Shown: positions 30,141 through 42,772, counted from the first letter of the stretch. The stretch: 64,000 nt of DNA from Musa acuminata AAA Group (GCF_036884655.1 NC_088345.1:29207001-29271000), one strand, 5' to 3'. Notes: a model not told the origin generated them from the sequence alone. Numbers and translations: made by a program.

Positions 30141-31369
30141 TGTTGAATCTCGAATTTTGATGATAAAATCAATTAATAAGTTTATGATCTAATCTGTATT
30201 TGAGTGACGCAGAACTAGCTTAAGGAGAGGCAAATTGATTAAAGTAGGAAGAATCATATTAGGCTAGAGTGAACATGTCAGAAGATTGGATGTCGGGCCG
30301 GAGGATCGGTCGACGTGTCGGCAGAAGACTCATGCCATGAATTTAGGCATCGGGCCGAAGGAGCGGACATTGCGCCAATGAGACCGAAGTTGCAGAGGTC
30401 AACATGTCAATTGGGCAAAAGGCTACAAAAGAGGATGATGCGCCGAAGGATCGGACGAGTGCCGAATGAACCAATGACATGCTAGACAAAGGATTCATGC
30501 TTTGTAATCATATGTCTAAGATTGAAACAATTTAGGGGGCTAATTGAGTTAGCTTTTGGTGTAATTATGTTAACTCAATTAGGGACCAATTAGGCCTTAA
30601 TTGGGACTGATTTGGGCTTATTAGAAGGCCCATTCAGTGGCCCAAAAGTTGGGTTAAGTGGTGGCACCGCCAAAAAAGGTCTCCGAGGCTGTCAGGCAGT
30701 GGTAGCACCCAAACACAGTCTCTTAGGTAGTAGTATCGCCAGACTGGGTAGTGGTATCGCCCAGTGTCAGTGCTACCGGTGGTGGTATCACCCAACACAG
30801 GCGATGGTAACGCTAGGACCCGGGAAACCCAAGATGAGACCTTTTTTGGCTCCAATTTTGAAGCCAATTGAGGGCTATAAATACTCCTTACTTCTCAGCT
30901 AGTAAGAATAGAGAAGTGATAAGAACTGATATGAAACTATAGTGAAATAGCTTACAAAAGTTGAGAGTTCACCTCCATAGATTTTAAGTGTGAAAGTTCG
31001 TAAAAGGAGAGTGAGCCACTTGTGAAAGTTATGTAAAAGGGGTGATTGATCTTTGCCCTTCAAGAAAGATTAATAGTAAAAATCGATGACCTCATTAGAG
31101 GAGGTATCGGGAGTGGATATAGGTCGGATGACCGAACCACTATAAAATTGGTGTGTTCTTCTCTGGTTTCCATTTCTATTATTGCCATTTACATATTGCA
31201 AATTGCTCTACTTACTTATTAATTATGCTTCCATATGCTTTCAAGTCAAGTACATTTCCGATATGATTTTTCATCATACAAAGTTTTTCAGAGTTTTTCA
31301 AAACTGTTATTTTTATCCGCTGCACTAATTCACCCCCCCCCCCCTCTTAGTGCCGACTCGTTCTTAACA
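30141..31369 (+). repeat. 5' LTR of element H
   Basis: TGTTGAATCTCG to TTCTTAACA. U3 contains degenerate GC boxes (30658-30823), a TATA box TATAAATA at 30876-30883 and a run of 12 C near the end before CTCTTAGTGCCGACTCG. Confidence 0.9.
30876..30883 (+). promoter_or_regulatory. TATA box of LTR H
   Basis: TATAAATA directly downstream of the GC box array, same layout as LTR B. Confidence 0.6.
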
Positions 31370-31419
31370 GTTGGTATCAGAGCCATGTTATTTCTCATTT
31401 AGTTTAACACCTAAGAGAA

Positions 31420-32388
31420 ATAACTCTTTTCGGATTTCAAGAGAGCTTTTCTATCGTTCATCCTCCCATGTTCAAAAGGATGGACTACACTTATTGAAAA
31501 ACTCGGATGAGAGTTTTCTTGCTTTCCTTGGGTTTAAACATATAGAATATCATTTAAAATGGCTTTCAAAAGTCTTCTACTCAATAAACAAATGGAATGA
31601 TTTATAGAAGAAAACTTTTTCTTTGAATGCTAGAGTTATGAACACTCTTTTTTGTGCTTTAAACAAAAATGAGTTTAATCGGTTTTCTACTTGCGAAATG
31701 ACCTTCGATATTTGGCACACTCTTAAAATCATACATGAAGGTACTAGTAGAGTTAAAGATTTGAAGATTAATATTTTGATCCATGATTTTGAGTTATTTT
31801 GAATGGAACTAAGCGAGACTATTAGAGACATGTACACCCATTATACGGATGTTGTGGTAAAAGTTTTTCGAACCTTGAACTTATGAATAAAATTTTACGA
31901 TCTCTTTCTAAAAATTGGGATTATAAAGTAACGACCATTCAAGAGTCAAGGATTTAAACAACTTTCCTCTCGAAGAACTTATCGGGTCACTAATAACCTA
32001 TAAGATGACTTGCGCTCATGAAGAGCTTGAGAACTACTTTTCAAAGAAAAGAAAGGATTTTGCACTTAGAACATTAGAAGACCACTCGAGCGAAAGCTCA
32101 ATTGATAATGAACTTAAACTTCTCTCAATAAAGCTTAAAAAGTTTTTAAAACAAGAATCAAAGAACAAAAATAAACTTAAAAAGAATGCAACTACTTACT
32201 ATGAACACAAGAAGAAGGAAGTACCTTGGGATGAATCAAACTCATCCAATAACAAGGGGCAAACCAATGAAGATGAACCGACAAACTTCGCTTTGATGAC
32301 TCTCGACAATGAGGTAAATAACTCAAACGGAACTCCTTTGCTTTATTTCAAAATTACAGATGCATTTCATGAGTTGTTCTTAAATTAG
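31420..32388 (+). pseudogene. Element H gag, zinc knuckle absent
   Basis: The start codon position reads ATA (ATG in element I). Recognisable are DYTY-KTRMRVFLLS, KNEFNRFSTCEMTFDIW, DMYTHYTDVV and, in the frame 32005-32388, MTCAHEELENYFSKKRKDF, LKKFLKQ and FKITDAFHELF, ending TAG 32386-32388. Several stops and frameshifts occur between 31480 and 31990. Where other SIRE gags have a CCHC knuckle, H goes from TYYEHKKK straight to EVPWDES, skipping the knuckle and the basic stretch. Gag of element I has the same join, so the deletion is ancestral. Confidence 0.8.
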
Positions 32389-33061
32389 TTTAGAAAAATT
32401 ATTTATAATTTTTTTTAGGTCCATGATAAAAAAAAAATAGGAATCATACTTATCCTTTTAGTAATTTTGAAATTGATCATGAAAATTATATGCTTTATGA
32501 TAAAGGAACAAAATGTTAGACTTAAATCTAATACTTAAGATAAATCATATGTATGTTTTGATGATTTTACATTTTGATATTGTGCATGATGAATTGAAGT
32601 GATGATGGTTTAAAAAATATTTAGTCAAATACATGAATCGATAATTTTTTTGTCAAATGAATCATGGTTTTTCTTGTGAATTTTTGGAATAATAACATGA
32701 GATTTTTTTTATGAATTAAGATCATTTACTATGATTCTTCTTTTCACTATTTGAGTCATCCAAAAAGAATCATAATTTGTCTTTTGATAGTCATAATTTG
32801 TCTTCATGAATTGTATACCTCATCACCAAGTTAATTTATCTTGATATATTTCATGTGATGATTTGAAAAATGATGTAAAATTTGCTAGCTTGCATGGTGC
32901 AAAATTTGTTAGCTTGCTTGATATAAAACTTGCTATCTTACTGGCTTGTATATCTAAAACTTACTAGCTTGCCCAACTCAAAAGAGAAGCAAGAATTACT
33001 AGCTTGTACATCCCAAGTAAAAGCAAAATTGCTAGCTTGAACTTCTCAAAAGAGAAGAAAG
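32389..33061 (+). other. Element H internal noncoding region, left part
   Basis: AT-rich, no coding frame. From about 32875 it shows degenerate repeats around AAAATTTGCTAGCTTGCA, interrupted by element I at 33061 and continuing at 40803. Confidence 0.7.
33057..33061. repeat. Target-site duplication of element I, left copy
   Basis: gaaag, repeated at 40798-40802. Confidence 0.9.
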
Positions 33062-34658
33062 TATTAAGATCAAGACGTCGGCACTAAGAGGAGGGGGGGT
33101 GAATTAGTGCAGTAGTAAAATAACGTCGGTTTAGAACTTCATTTCGATTAAATCTGTTTTCCGTAAAAAACTATTTCGTAAAGGTAATAACTTTGAAAGC
33201 GTACGTAAGAGAGTAGTGGATGTAAAGAGCAAGTAAGGAGGTTTGCAGTTAACGTAAATTGCTCAAATAAATGCAAACTATATTTTAGAGTGGTTTGGTC
33301 ATTGTGACCTACATCCACTTCGCCGATTCCTATTCCGTCGAGGCCATCGGCATCCACTATCGATCTTCCTTTAATAGGCAAAGATCAACCTCCTTCCTAC
33401 ATCCCTCTTCTCCATTTCACAAGTTTAGAGTCAACCTTTACAAGCACACACTCTTCCTAAACAGAATTTTAAACTTAGACTATAGGAGGGGATTTCTCTA
33501 GTATTGCAACAGCGTTTTCTTACTCCTAAGTAGGGATGAGAGAGGTATTTATAGGCTTCAAGTTGATTCAAACTTTGAGCCTAAAAATATCTCATTCCAG
33601 GTTTCCTGGGTTCGGGCGGTACCACCACCAATGTCAGTCTGACATTAACACTGCATTGGGCAGTACCATCACCAAGTCTGGTGGTACCACCTCCTGGCAG
33701 GCTATGCTGGGCGGTACCACCGCCCAGACTAGTAATACCACCGCCTGTAGCCTCTCAGAGACTATGTCTGGGCGGTACCACCGCTTGACATAGTCTCGGA
33801 GACTGTGCCATGATGGTGCCACCTTTTGGGTCATTATTTGGGTCTTTCATTGGGCCCAACACAGTCCTTACATGGGCTCAATTGGCCCCTAATTGGGTTG
33901 GCCTAAATCCAAACCCAATTATATGCTAACTACGATTCCTAAGATATATTCTAAGCTAAACAAGTCCGTAAGTCTAGTTTCTTCCAGCGAGCTTCCGGCG
34001 ATCTTCTGGTGAACTACCGATGATCTCTCGGCAATATTCTAGTGGACTCTCGGCAAGCTCCTGGACTTCACGATGATATTCTTAGTGAGTTCTGATGAGC
34101 TTCTTTGGCAAGCTCTTGGATTTTGCGGCTAGTTCCTACAGAACTTTCGACGAACGTCTAGACTTCCGACGAACTCTCGAACTCCCAACGAAATCGCGTC
34201 CTTGAATCCGGGACTTCATTTTGCTTTATGCCTTGCTATCATAGTTAATCCTGCACATGTAAAAATACACTTCGATTTAGATAATTAATACTAAGTATTA
34301 ATCACGTTGTCCGACATGTCATTGGTCCCTCAACACTTCGTCTGATTCTTCGATGCATCGTCCTCTCTTACGGCCTATTGCCCAATCGGCCAGTTGACTC
34401 CTCAACTCCGATATCCTTGGCGCAATATCCACTCTTCTTGGCTCGATGCCCGAATCAATATTCCGAAGCCTTCTGTCAATATGTCGACTGATCCATCGGC
34501 TCGACGTCCAATCTTCTGACATATTTTCCCCCGGCCTAACATGATTCTTCCTACTTTAATTGTCTCATCCTGATCGAAGCATCCTGCACCACTCCAAACA
34601 CAGATCAAATCATAAACAATTATCAATTGATTTCATCATCAAAATCCGAGATTCAACA
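33062..34658 (-). repeat. 3' LTR of element I
   Basis: The plus strand reads TATTAAGATC to GAGATTCAACA (terminal TG now TA). It contains a G-run near 33090, TATA complement TATTTATA at 33546-33553 and a GC box array at 33615-33825, including a dyad around 33632-33649 (AATGTCA / TGACATT). Confidence 0.88.
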
Positions 34659-35768
34659 ATCTCCCCCTTTTTGATAATGACAACCAATTGATGACGGAGT
34701 TAACCTTAACTCCCCCTATTAATATGTCATATTGATAGAACCTTGAATTCAAGTTGAATTTAAGTCATTGCAAATTTCATCATGAATATTTGCAATACAT
34801 CATCATGCATAACATGATCACACTTCTCCCCCTTTGTCATCAACAAAAAGGAGAAGTGCCAACTATCAAGTGTTTGAGATATAAGTTCAAATCATTGCAT
34901 GATAAACATAATTTCCATTTTTATCATTATGCAAGGTAGCAAATTTTTTTTAAAATTTTAGAACATGCAAGCTAGCTATTTTTGCTTCCTTTTGCAATAT
35001 GCAAGTTGCAAATTTTGCTTCTTGAGATAGGCAAGCTAATGATGTTCAAGATAGCAAGCTCTTTCTTCTCTTTTGAGAAGTGCCATTTTTGTTTCCTTTG
35101 CTAAGTGCAAGTTAGCAAAATGTTACATTATTTTACAATATGCAAGCTAGCAATTTGGCAAGTATTACTTCTCTTTGAAGTACGAAGGCTAACAAATTTT
35201 TGAAAAATAATGCAAGATAACAAGCTAGCAAGATACAATGTTTTATATGAAGCAAACTATATAAAGTACATTTGCATCTTCTCTTTAGATATGCAAGCAA
35301 GCAAGCAAGTTTTTACATTTCTTGACTTGTGCAAGCTAGCTATCTCCCCTTTTGTCATTGTCAAAAAGAAGAGAAGAATACAATTTTGTAATTCTTTTTT
35401 TTTATAATAATTTCTAAATCATAACAAAGGTAAAGTATCAATCTTATTTGTGTATCATTATATTTTCAAATGAAAATATGTATAATTTCAAAACCTTACA
35501 TTTTATCCTTACTTCATGCATGACACAAATAAATCAATCACTATGGGCATATCATACATGATATTCAAGCATTCATGATACATCATTTTGGCAACAAATC
35601 ACAGTATTTCAAATCATGATGATATATAAATGTCAAATTATATTACATCCTATCATGCATGATCATAACTTCTCATTTGTTTGCATCAACATAAATTCAT
35701 GAGTATTGCATGCATAATTTTATATCATCATAAAAAAAATCAAGAGATTTTTGGTGATGAGATATACA
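34659..35768 (-). other. Element I 3' noncoding region
   Basis: It has a polypurine tract at 34659-34672 (complement) and a second purine stretch complement CTTCTCCCCCTTTGTCATC near 34826. About 34940-35345 then carries many GCAAGCTAGC-type repeats. No coding frame found. Confidence 0.7.
34940..35345 (-). repeat. GCTAGCTTGC-type degenerate repeat array (element I)
   Basis: Recurring GCAAGCTAGC, TGCAAGTTAGCAAA and similar words at 30-40 bp spacing on the plus strand; reverse complements of the array in H. Confidence 0.7.
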
Positions 35769-36993
35769 TGTTGAATCTCGGATTTTGATGATGAAGTCAA
35801 TTGTTATTTGGTTATCTAATCCATATATTGAGATAAGTGTGCAGGATTAACTACGATGGTAGTAAGACATGTAGCAGGTATTGTGCCGGAGTCAAGACCA
35901 AGATCACATTGGGGGTTCGAGAGTTCGACGGAAGTCCGGATGGTCGTCGGAGGTTCTGCGGGAACAAATCTGAGAAGTCTAGGAGCTTGCCAAAGAAGCT
36001 CGTTGGAACTCGCCAAGAGGATCATCGCATGTTCAGGAGTTTGCCGGAAGTCCACCGGAGCATCGTCGAGGGTTCGTCGGATGTTCGTCGGAAGTTCGCT
36101 ATAAGCTCGCCGGAAGAAGCGATTGATGCACCAGAACACAAGTTATAGTATTAATGTCTTAAATGTCATAGTTAGTATGAGGATTAAGTTAGGAATGGGG
36201 GGTGATCCCATTAACTTAATCTGGGGCCAATTGGGCCCTTGATAAATCCAAATTGGGCCGAATGGATCAGCCCATTTAGACCTAGATTTCTTGGCCGATG
36301 GTGGCACTGCCCAGAAGCTTAGTCTCCGAGTGAAGTCAGGCAGTGGTACTGCCTGAGCTTGATTTTCGAGCAGTGTCAGGCGGTAGTACCACCCAGTTCT
36401 GGTGGTGGTACCGCTAGGACCCCGAAAATTCGGGAGATGACACTTTTGAGCTCTAAATTCAAACCAGTTAGGGCCTATATAAATCCCACCCTTTCCTACA
36501 TGAAAGGGCACCAAAGCTTGCATTTATTTTGAGAATTTAAGAGCTTAAAAATGTTGTAAAAGGCTAGAAGTTCTTCTCCCTCTTTTCTTCTAACTTTTGA
36601 TCATTCAAAAGAGGAGTGGAAATCTATAAGGGTTGTTTCCTAAGCTCGTCAAAAGGAGTAAAGCTGTAAAAGGGTGGTTGGCCTTTGCCTATTGAAGGAA
36701 GGCCTCTAGTGGACGTCGGTGACCTCATCGGAGGAGGATGCCAAAAGTGGATGTAGGTCAAGATTGACCGAACCACTCTAAATCTTGGTTTGCATTTATA
36801 TTCTGCTCTCTATCTTAGCTACAAACTACCTCTGTTGCTTTATTTCAACTGTACTTTTGTTTGATCTTAAGTTGAAGAACTTTCCGAAATGGTTTTTATC
36901 GAAAATTCTTTCATCGTACAAACATCGTTTTAAACTAACGAAAGTTTTCCGCTGCACTAATTCACCCCCCTCTTAGTGCTCTTGATCCTAACA
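35769..36993 (+). mobile_element. Solo LTR J inserted in element I
   Basis: A single plus-strand LTR of the SIRE type (TGTTGAATCTCGG to CCTAACA) with no internal sequence. It is flanked by ataca (35764-35768) and atgca (36994-36998), a duplication with one transition. U3 open frame (RSLPKKLVGTRQ at about 35974), GC boxes (36297-36417), TATATAAA at 36476-36483 and C tract are present. It arose by recombination between two LTRs of a formerly complete element. Confidence 0.85.
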
Positions 36994-36998
36994 ATGCA

Positions 36999-38149
36999 AA
37001 TCATGAAGACAAATTGTGAATATCAACAGACATATTATGATTCTTTTTGGATAACTCAAATAGCGAAAAGAAAGAATCATAGTAGACAATCTTGATTTAT
37101 AAAAAGAATTTTTAAGTTATAAATCATGAGAAATCAAGATCATGATTTTGATAAAATCCATTAAATTTAAATCATTTTCATAATCCATGAGATTCACAAA
37201 ATCATAATATACATGGATTCATTAATGAAAAATCAAAATCAATTTCATGGTTCAAAAATTCATAACGTAGGAATTGAGAAATTTTTAAGAAATGTATTCC
37301 CCTTTTATTTCATACAAGCATGCCTTTGCTAAATAAAAACATTCATCATCGTTTTAAAACCAAAAAATTAAATTTCATCACGATAAGGATCAACAAGCCA
37401 TAAATCATAAAAATCATCATGCATAATTTCGAAATATAAACTCATTAAGCATGATATCAAATCTCTTAACATTTTCATTAAGACATTAAGTATGGCTTCA
37501 TTGAACATAATGTTGAATGATTCTTAAAGCTATATAATCTTCTTTAGTTTCAATTTGTATGATTGACTTTATATTAGTATGGCCAAATAATATTCTTATA
37601 TCAAAACCATGCATCATGTTTAAAATCGAAAACCAAAGACAAGATTCATCACAAAAATCATCAAGCCTTCCATACAAAAGCTATCATGTATAACTTCAAA
37701 ATCTCATGCATAGAATAAAATCATCAAGCATCGTACCAAAACTTTTCTTAAAAACAACAAGCATGATTTCATTGAGCGTTTTCAATCAAAGTCAGAAATC
37801 AATATGATGTAATCATTGTTTCTTTAGACAAAAGATTTGATTTATCTTTTTATGTGATTGATTTTATATAAGTATGCTCAAATTTTTCATATGAAAGCCA
37901 TCCAACAAAACTCGAAAACCAATACAAAATCATCACAATACACATAATTGTTTATACCATATAAGAAATTAATCACTAGATTTAATTCTAACATTTTATT
38001 CATTTATCATAAAACATGTAATTTTCATGATCATTTTCAAAATTTCTAGAATGATAAGCATGATCCTAATTTTTTAGCATTTTCATTATATTATTTAAAC
38101 ATGCAATTTTCAAGAAAAATAATTAAACTAAAATAACTTATTAAAAGCA
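36999..38149 (-). other. Element I internal noncoding region, gag-proximal
   Basis: AT-rich sequence between solo LTR J and gag. It resembles 32390-32860 of element H in reverse complement (for example around 37980-38060). No coding frame. Confidence 0.65.
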
Positions 38150-39095
38150 TTATGTAATTTTGAAATAAATTAAGGGAGTTTCATTTACCTCATCGTCAAA
38201 AGTCGTTAAGGCGTAGTTTGCCACCTCGCCTTTATTGATTTTCTCCTCGTCTTCGGAGGAGCTTGATTCATCCCAAAGTGCTTCCTTCTTCTTACGTTCA
38301 TAGCAAATAGTTATGTTCTTTTTTCTTTGGTTCTTTAACTTTTGTTTCATGAACTTTTTAAATTTCATGAGGAGTTCAAGTTCACCATCACTTGAGATTA
38401 TGCACGAGTGGTCTTTAATTGTTCTAAGTCCTAAATCCTTCTTGTTCTTTGGAAGGTTGTTCTTGAGTTCTTTACGTGTATTGCACGTCAATTCATAGGT
38501 CATTAAAGACCCTATTAGTTCTTAAATCGAAAAGGTATTCAAATTTTTTGATTCTTGAATTGCCGTTACTTTTGAATCCCAATTCTTATTAAGAGAACGT
38601 AAAATTTTGTTTACAAGTTCAAAATCCAAAAAACTTCTACCAAGTGCTTTTAAACCATTGATGACATCCGTAAAATGGATGTACATATCTCCAATGTTTT
38701 CACTTGGTTTTATTTGAAACAGTTCAAAATCGTGCATCAAAAAAGTTTTTAGAATCCTTAACACTACTTGTGCCTTCGTGTGTGGTTTCAAGAATGTACC
38801 AAATATCACAATCCGTTTCACACAAAAAAACCTAATTGAATTTGTTTTTGTCTAAGGCACAAAATAGAGCATTCATAGCTCTAGCATTTAGAGAAAATGT
38901 CTTCTTCTCCAAATCATTCTAATCGTTCATTGGAAGAGAAGACCTTTGAAATATGTTTTTGATCATATTCCATAAATTTATATCAATCGAAAGTAAGAAA
39001 ACTCTCATTCGAGTTTTCCAATAAGTGTAGTCTGTCCCATTGAAAAAAGGAGGACGAATGAGAGAAAGTCCCTCTTGAAAGCCGAAAAGAGCCAT
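38150..39095 (-). pseudogene. Element I gag, zinc knuckle absent
   Basis: ATG at 39093-39095 (MALFGFQEGLSLIRPPFF), then DYTYWKTRMRVFLL, DIWYILETTHEGTS, DMYIHFTDVINGLKALG, ILRSLNKNWDSKVTAIQES, LIGSLMTYELTC. A stop at 38522-38524 follows FSI, and others occur near 38925 and 38840. The region ICYERKKKEALWDES lacks the CCHC knuckle exactly as in H. The frame ends after PLIYFKIT at TAA 38150-38152. Compared with B and E the C-terminal half (coiled coil and second knuckle) is missing. Confidence 0.82.
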
Positions 39096-39145
39096 TTCTC
39101 TTGGGTGATAAACCAAATGAGAAATAATGAGGCAATGATACCAAT

Positions 39146-40797
39146 TATTAGGATCAAGAGGTTGGCACTAAGAGAGAGGGGGGGGGGGGTGTGTGAATTA
39201 GTGTAGTGGTAAAATAATGTCGGTTTAGAACTTCGTTTCGATTAAATCCATTTTCGACGAATAACCGTTTCGTAAAGGTAATAACTTTGAAAACATACGT
39301 AAGAGAGTAGTGGATGCAAAGAGCAAGTAAGGAGGTTTGCAGTTAAAGTAAATTGCTCAAAGAAATGCAAACCAGATTTTAGAGTAGTTTGGTCATCATG
39401 ACCTACATCCACTTCACTGATTCCTCTTCCGTCGAGGCCACCGGCATCCACTATCGATCTTCCTTTAATAGGCGAAGATCAACCTCTTTCTTACACTCCT
39501 ATTCTCCTTTTCATAGGTTTAGGAGTCAACCTTTACAAGTATATACTCCTCCTAAATAGAATTCTAAACTTGGACTATAGGAGGGGATTTCTCTAGTGAT
39601 TACAATAGCGTTTTCTCACTTTTAAATACTCTGTGCTTATGTATGTTAACCAGAGATTAGAGGGGTATTTATAGGCCTCAAGTTGATTCAAACTTGGAGC
39701 CTAAAAACATCTCATCTCGGGTTTCCTGGGTTCAAGCGGTACCACCGCTTGTGTTGGGCGGTACCATTGCCAATGTCAGTCTGATACTAACACTGCACTG
39801 GGTGGTACCACTGCCCAGTCTGGCGGTACCACTACCTAGTAGGTTGTGCTGGGTGGTACCACCGCCTGTAGCCTCTCGGAGGCTGTGTCTAGGCGGTACC
39901 ACCACCCAGACCAACGGTACCACTGCTTGAAAGTCTCGGAGACTATGCCACGACGGTGCCACCTCCTGGGTCATTGTTTGGGCTTTTCATTGGGTCCAAC
40001 ATAGTCCTTACATAGGCACAACTAGCCCCTAATTAGGTTAACCCAAATCCAAACTCAATTACATGCTAACTATGATTCTTAAGACATATTCTAAGCTAAA
40101 CAATTCTGTAAGTCTAGTTTCTTCTAGCGAGCTTCCGGTGATCTTCTGGCAAACTTCTTACGATCTCTCGGTAATGTTCCAGTGGACTCTCGATAAGCTC
40201 CTGGACTTCACGATGATCTTCTTGGCGAGTTCCAACGAGCTTCTTTGGCAAGCTCTTAGACTTTTCGACTAGTTCCTGCAGAACTTCCGACGAACGTCTA
40301 GACTTCCGACGAACTCTCGAACTCCCAACGAAATCGCATCCTTGACTCTGGGACTTCATTTTTCTTTATGCATTGCTATCGTAGTTAATCCTACACATGT
40401 AAAAATATACTTCGATCTAGACAATTAATACAAAGCATTAATCATGTTGTCCGCATGTCATTGGTCCCTCGACGCTTTGTCTAATTCTTCGACGCATCGT
40501 CCTCTCTTATGGCCTATTGCCTAATCGGCTAGTTGACTCCGCAACTCTGATATCCTTGGCACAATATCCGCTCTTCTTGGCCCGATGCCCGAATCCATGG
40601 CCCGAAGCCTTCTATCGATACGTCGACCGATCCACCGGCTCGACGTCTAATCTTCTAACATGTTTTCCCCTGGCCCAATATGAATTTTCCTACTTTAATT
40701 GTCTCATCCTGATCGAAGCATCATGCGTCACTCAAATCGTAGATCAAATCATAAACAATTATTAATTGGTTTCATCATCAAAATATGAGATTCAACA
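39146..40797 (-). repeat. 5' LTR of element I
   Basis: TATTAGGATCAAG to GAGATTCAACA, longer than the partner by about 55 bp. It has a G run of 12 at about 39179, TATA complement at 39666-39673 and GC boxes at 39737-39963. Confidence 0.88.
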
Positions 40798-40802
40798 GAA
40801 AG

Positions 40803-41471
40803 AACTTACTATCTTGAATATCACCAAAAACTTGCTAGCTTACAATCTTAAGAGAAGCAAGAGTGCTATCTTGCACATATCAAAAGATGCAAAAATTTTG
40901 CCAACTTTTATATGTGAAAAACTTACTAGCTTGCATGTTCCAGACTTGCTAATTGCTATCTCGCATTCAAAAACTTGCTAGTTTGAATATCATAAAGAAA
41001 AGCAAACATGCTAAGTTGCACATCTAGCAAAATTTACAAACTTGTAAAACTCAAAATTTTTGCTAGCTTGCATGTTGTAAAATGATATGAAATTTTGCTA
41101 GCTTGCACTTTGCAAAGGAAGCAAAAAATTACACTTCTCAAAAGAGAAGAAAGAAAATTATTAGCTTGCATAATGATATATGCAATGATGAAATTATGCA
41201 ATGATTTGAAATTATATATCAAAAAATTTTGCTAGTTGCACTTCTCCTTTTTGTTGATGACAAAGGGGGAGAAGTTATGTTGATGATCATGCATGGAATG
41301 ATATATTGAAAAATTGATTATGCATGATTTTATATTGCTTGGACTCATAATGATTTCATGATTAAATTTGCATTGACTTGAATTCAATGTTCTATCAATA
41401 TGATATATTGATAGGGAGAGTTAAGGTTAACCCTATCATCAATTGGTTGTCATCATCAAAAAGGGGAAGAT
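40803..41471 (+). other. Element H internal noncoding region, right part
   Basis: Continuation after element I: the GCTAGCTTGCA array to about 41240, then GACAAAGGGGGAGAAG (about 41258-41275) and the LTR-proximal polypurine tract AAAAAGGGGAAGA at 41458-41470. No coding frame. Confidence 0.75.
40825..41240 (+). repeat. GCTAGCTTGC-type degenerate repeat array (element H)
   Basis: Words like AAAACTTGCTAGCTTGCA recur about every 30-45 bp. Together with 32875-33061 this is one array of roughly 600 bp split by element I. Confidence 0.7.
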
Positions 41472-42767
41472 TATTGAATCTTAGATTTTGATGATAAAAT
41501 CAATTAATGAGTTTGTGATCTAATCTGTGTTTTTGAGTGACGTAGGACTAACTTCGATCAAGGAGAGGTAAATTGATTAAAGTAGGAAGAATTATATTGG
41601 GCCGGAGTGAACAATGTTAGAAGATTGGACGTTGGGCCGGAGGATCGGTCGACGAGTCGGCAGAAGACTCATGCCATGAATTCGGGCATCGGGCCGAAGG
41701 AGTGGACATTGCGCTAAGGAGATCGGAGTTGTGGAGGTTAACATGCCGATTGGGCAAAAGGCTATAAAAGAGGATGATGTGCCGAAGGATTGGATGAGTG
41801 TCGGATGAACCAATGATATGCTAGATAAAGGATTCATGCTTTGTAATCATATGTCTAAGATCGAAGTAATTTAGGGGGCTAATTGAGTTAGCTTTTAGTG
41901 TAATCATGCTAACTCAATTAGGAGCCAATTAGGCCTTAATTGGGACTGATTTGGGCTTATTGGGAGGCCCATTCAGTGACCCAAAAGTTGGGTCAAGCGG
42001 TGGAACCGCTTGTGAGTTGGAAAACTCGAAAAACCCGATATTCGAGGCTGTCAAGCGGTGGTACCGCCAGTCTGGGTGGTGGTACCACCTAGAAACAGTC
42101 TCCCAGGTGCTAGTATCACCAAACTGGGCAGTGGTACTGTCAGACTGGGTGGTGGTACCGCCTAGTGTCAGTGCTGCAGGCGATGGTATCGCCCAGCACA
42201 GGCGGTGGTACTGCCAGGACCCAGGAAACCCGGGATGAGACCTTTTTTTGCTCCAATTTTGAAGCCAATTGAGGGCTATAGATACCCCTTACTTCTCAGC
42301 TAGTAAGAATAGAGAAGTGATAAGAACTGATATGAAACTATAGTGAAATAGCTTGCAAAAGTTGAGAGTTCACCTTCATAATTTTTAAGTGTGAAAGTTT
42401 GTAAAAGGAGAGTGAGCCACTTGTGAAAGTTCTGTAAAAAGGGTGATTGATCTTTGCCCTTCAAGAAAGATCAATAATAGAAGCCGATGACCTCATTGGA
42501 GGAGGTATCGGTAGTGGATATAGGTCGGACGACTGAATCACTATAAAATTGGCGTGTTCTTCTCTAGTTTGCATTTCTATTTTTGTCATTCATATACTGC
42601 AAACTGTTCTACTTACTTATTCATTACGCTTCCATACACTTTCAAGTCAAGTATATTTTCGATATGGTTTTTCATCATACAAAGTTTTTCAGAGTTTTTC
42701 AAAATCATTGTTTTTATCCACTGCATTAATTCCCCCACCCCCTCTTAGTGCCGACTCGTTCCTAACA
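41472..42767 (+). repeat. 3' LTR of element H
   Basis: TATTGAATCTTAG to CCTAACA (initial TG now TA). GC boxes at 41996-42219, TATAGATA replaces the TATA box near 42276. About 65 bp longer than the 5' LTR, mainly from extra box-region sequence. Confidence 0.9.
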
Positions 42768-42772
42768 CTAAG

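Larger units (their letters stand above)
33062..40797 (-). mobile_element. Element I: gag-only SIRE-like element nested in H, opposite strand
   Basis: LTRs at 33062-34658 and 39146-40797, polypurine complement ATCTCCCCCTTTTT at 34659, primer-site complement TGATACCAA at about 39136-39144, and duplication gaaag. It carries gag (38150-39095) but no protease, integrase or RT in about 3.3 kb of internal sequence. It shares with H the knuckle-less gag and GCTAGCTTGC repeats, so the two are members of one non-autonomous family. Confidence 0.88.
30141..42767 (+). mobile_element. Element H: gag-only SIRE-like retrotransposon, non-autonomous
   Basis: It has LTRs at 30141-31369 and 41472-42767, primer site TGGTATCAGAGCC at 31372, polypurine tract AAAAAGGGGAAGA before the 3' LTR and duplication ctaag. 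Removing the nested element I leaves about 4.9 kb: LTR, a shortened gag, a noncoding repeat-rich region and LTR. No protease, integrase or RT is present. It must rely on enzymes from an autonomous relative, plausibly elements like C and F that share LTR ends, primer site and polypurine motifs. Confidence 0.88.
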
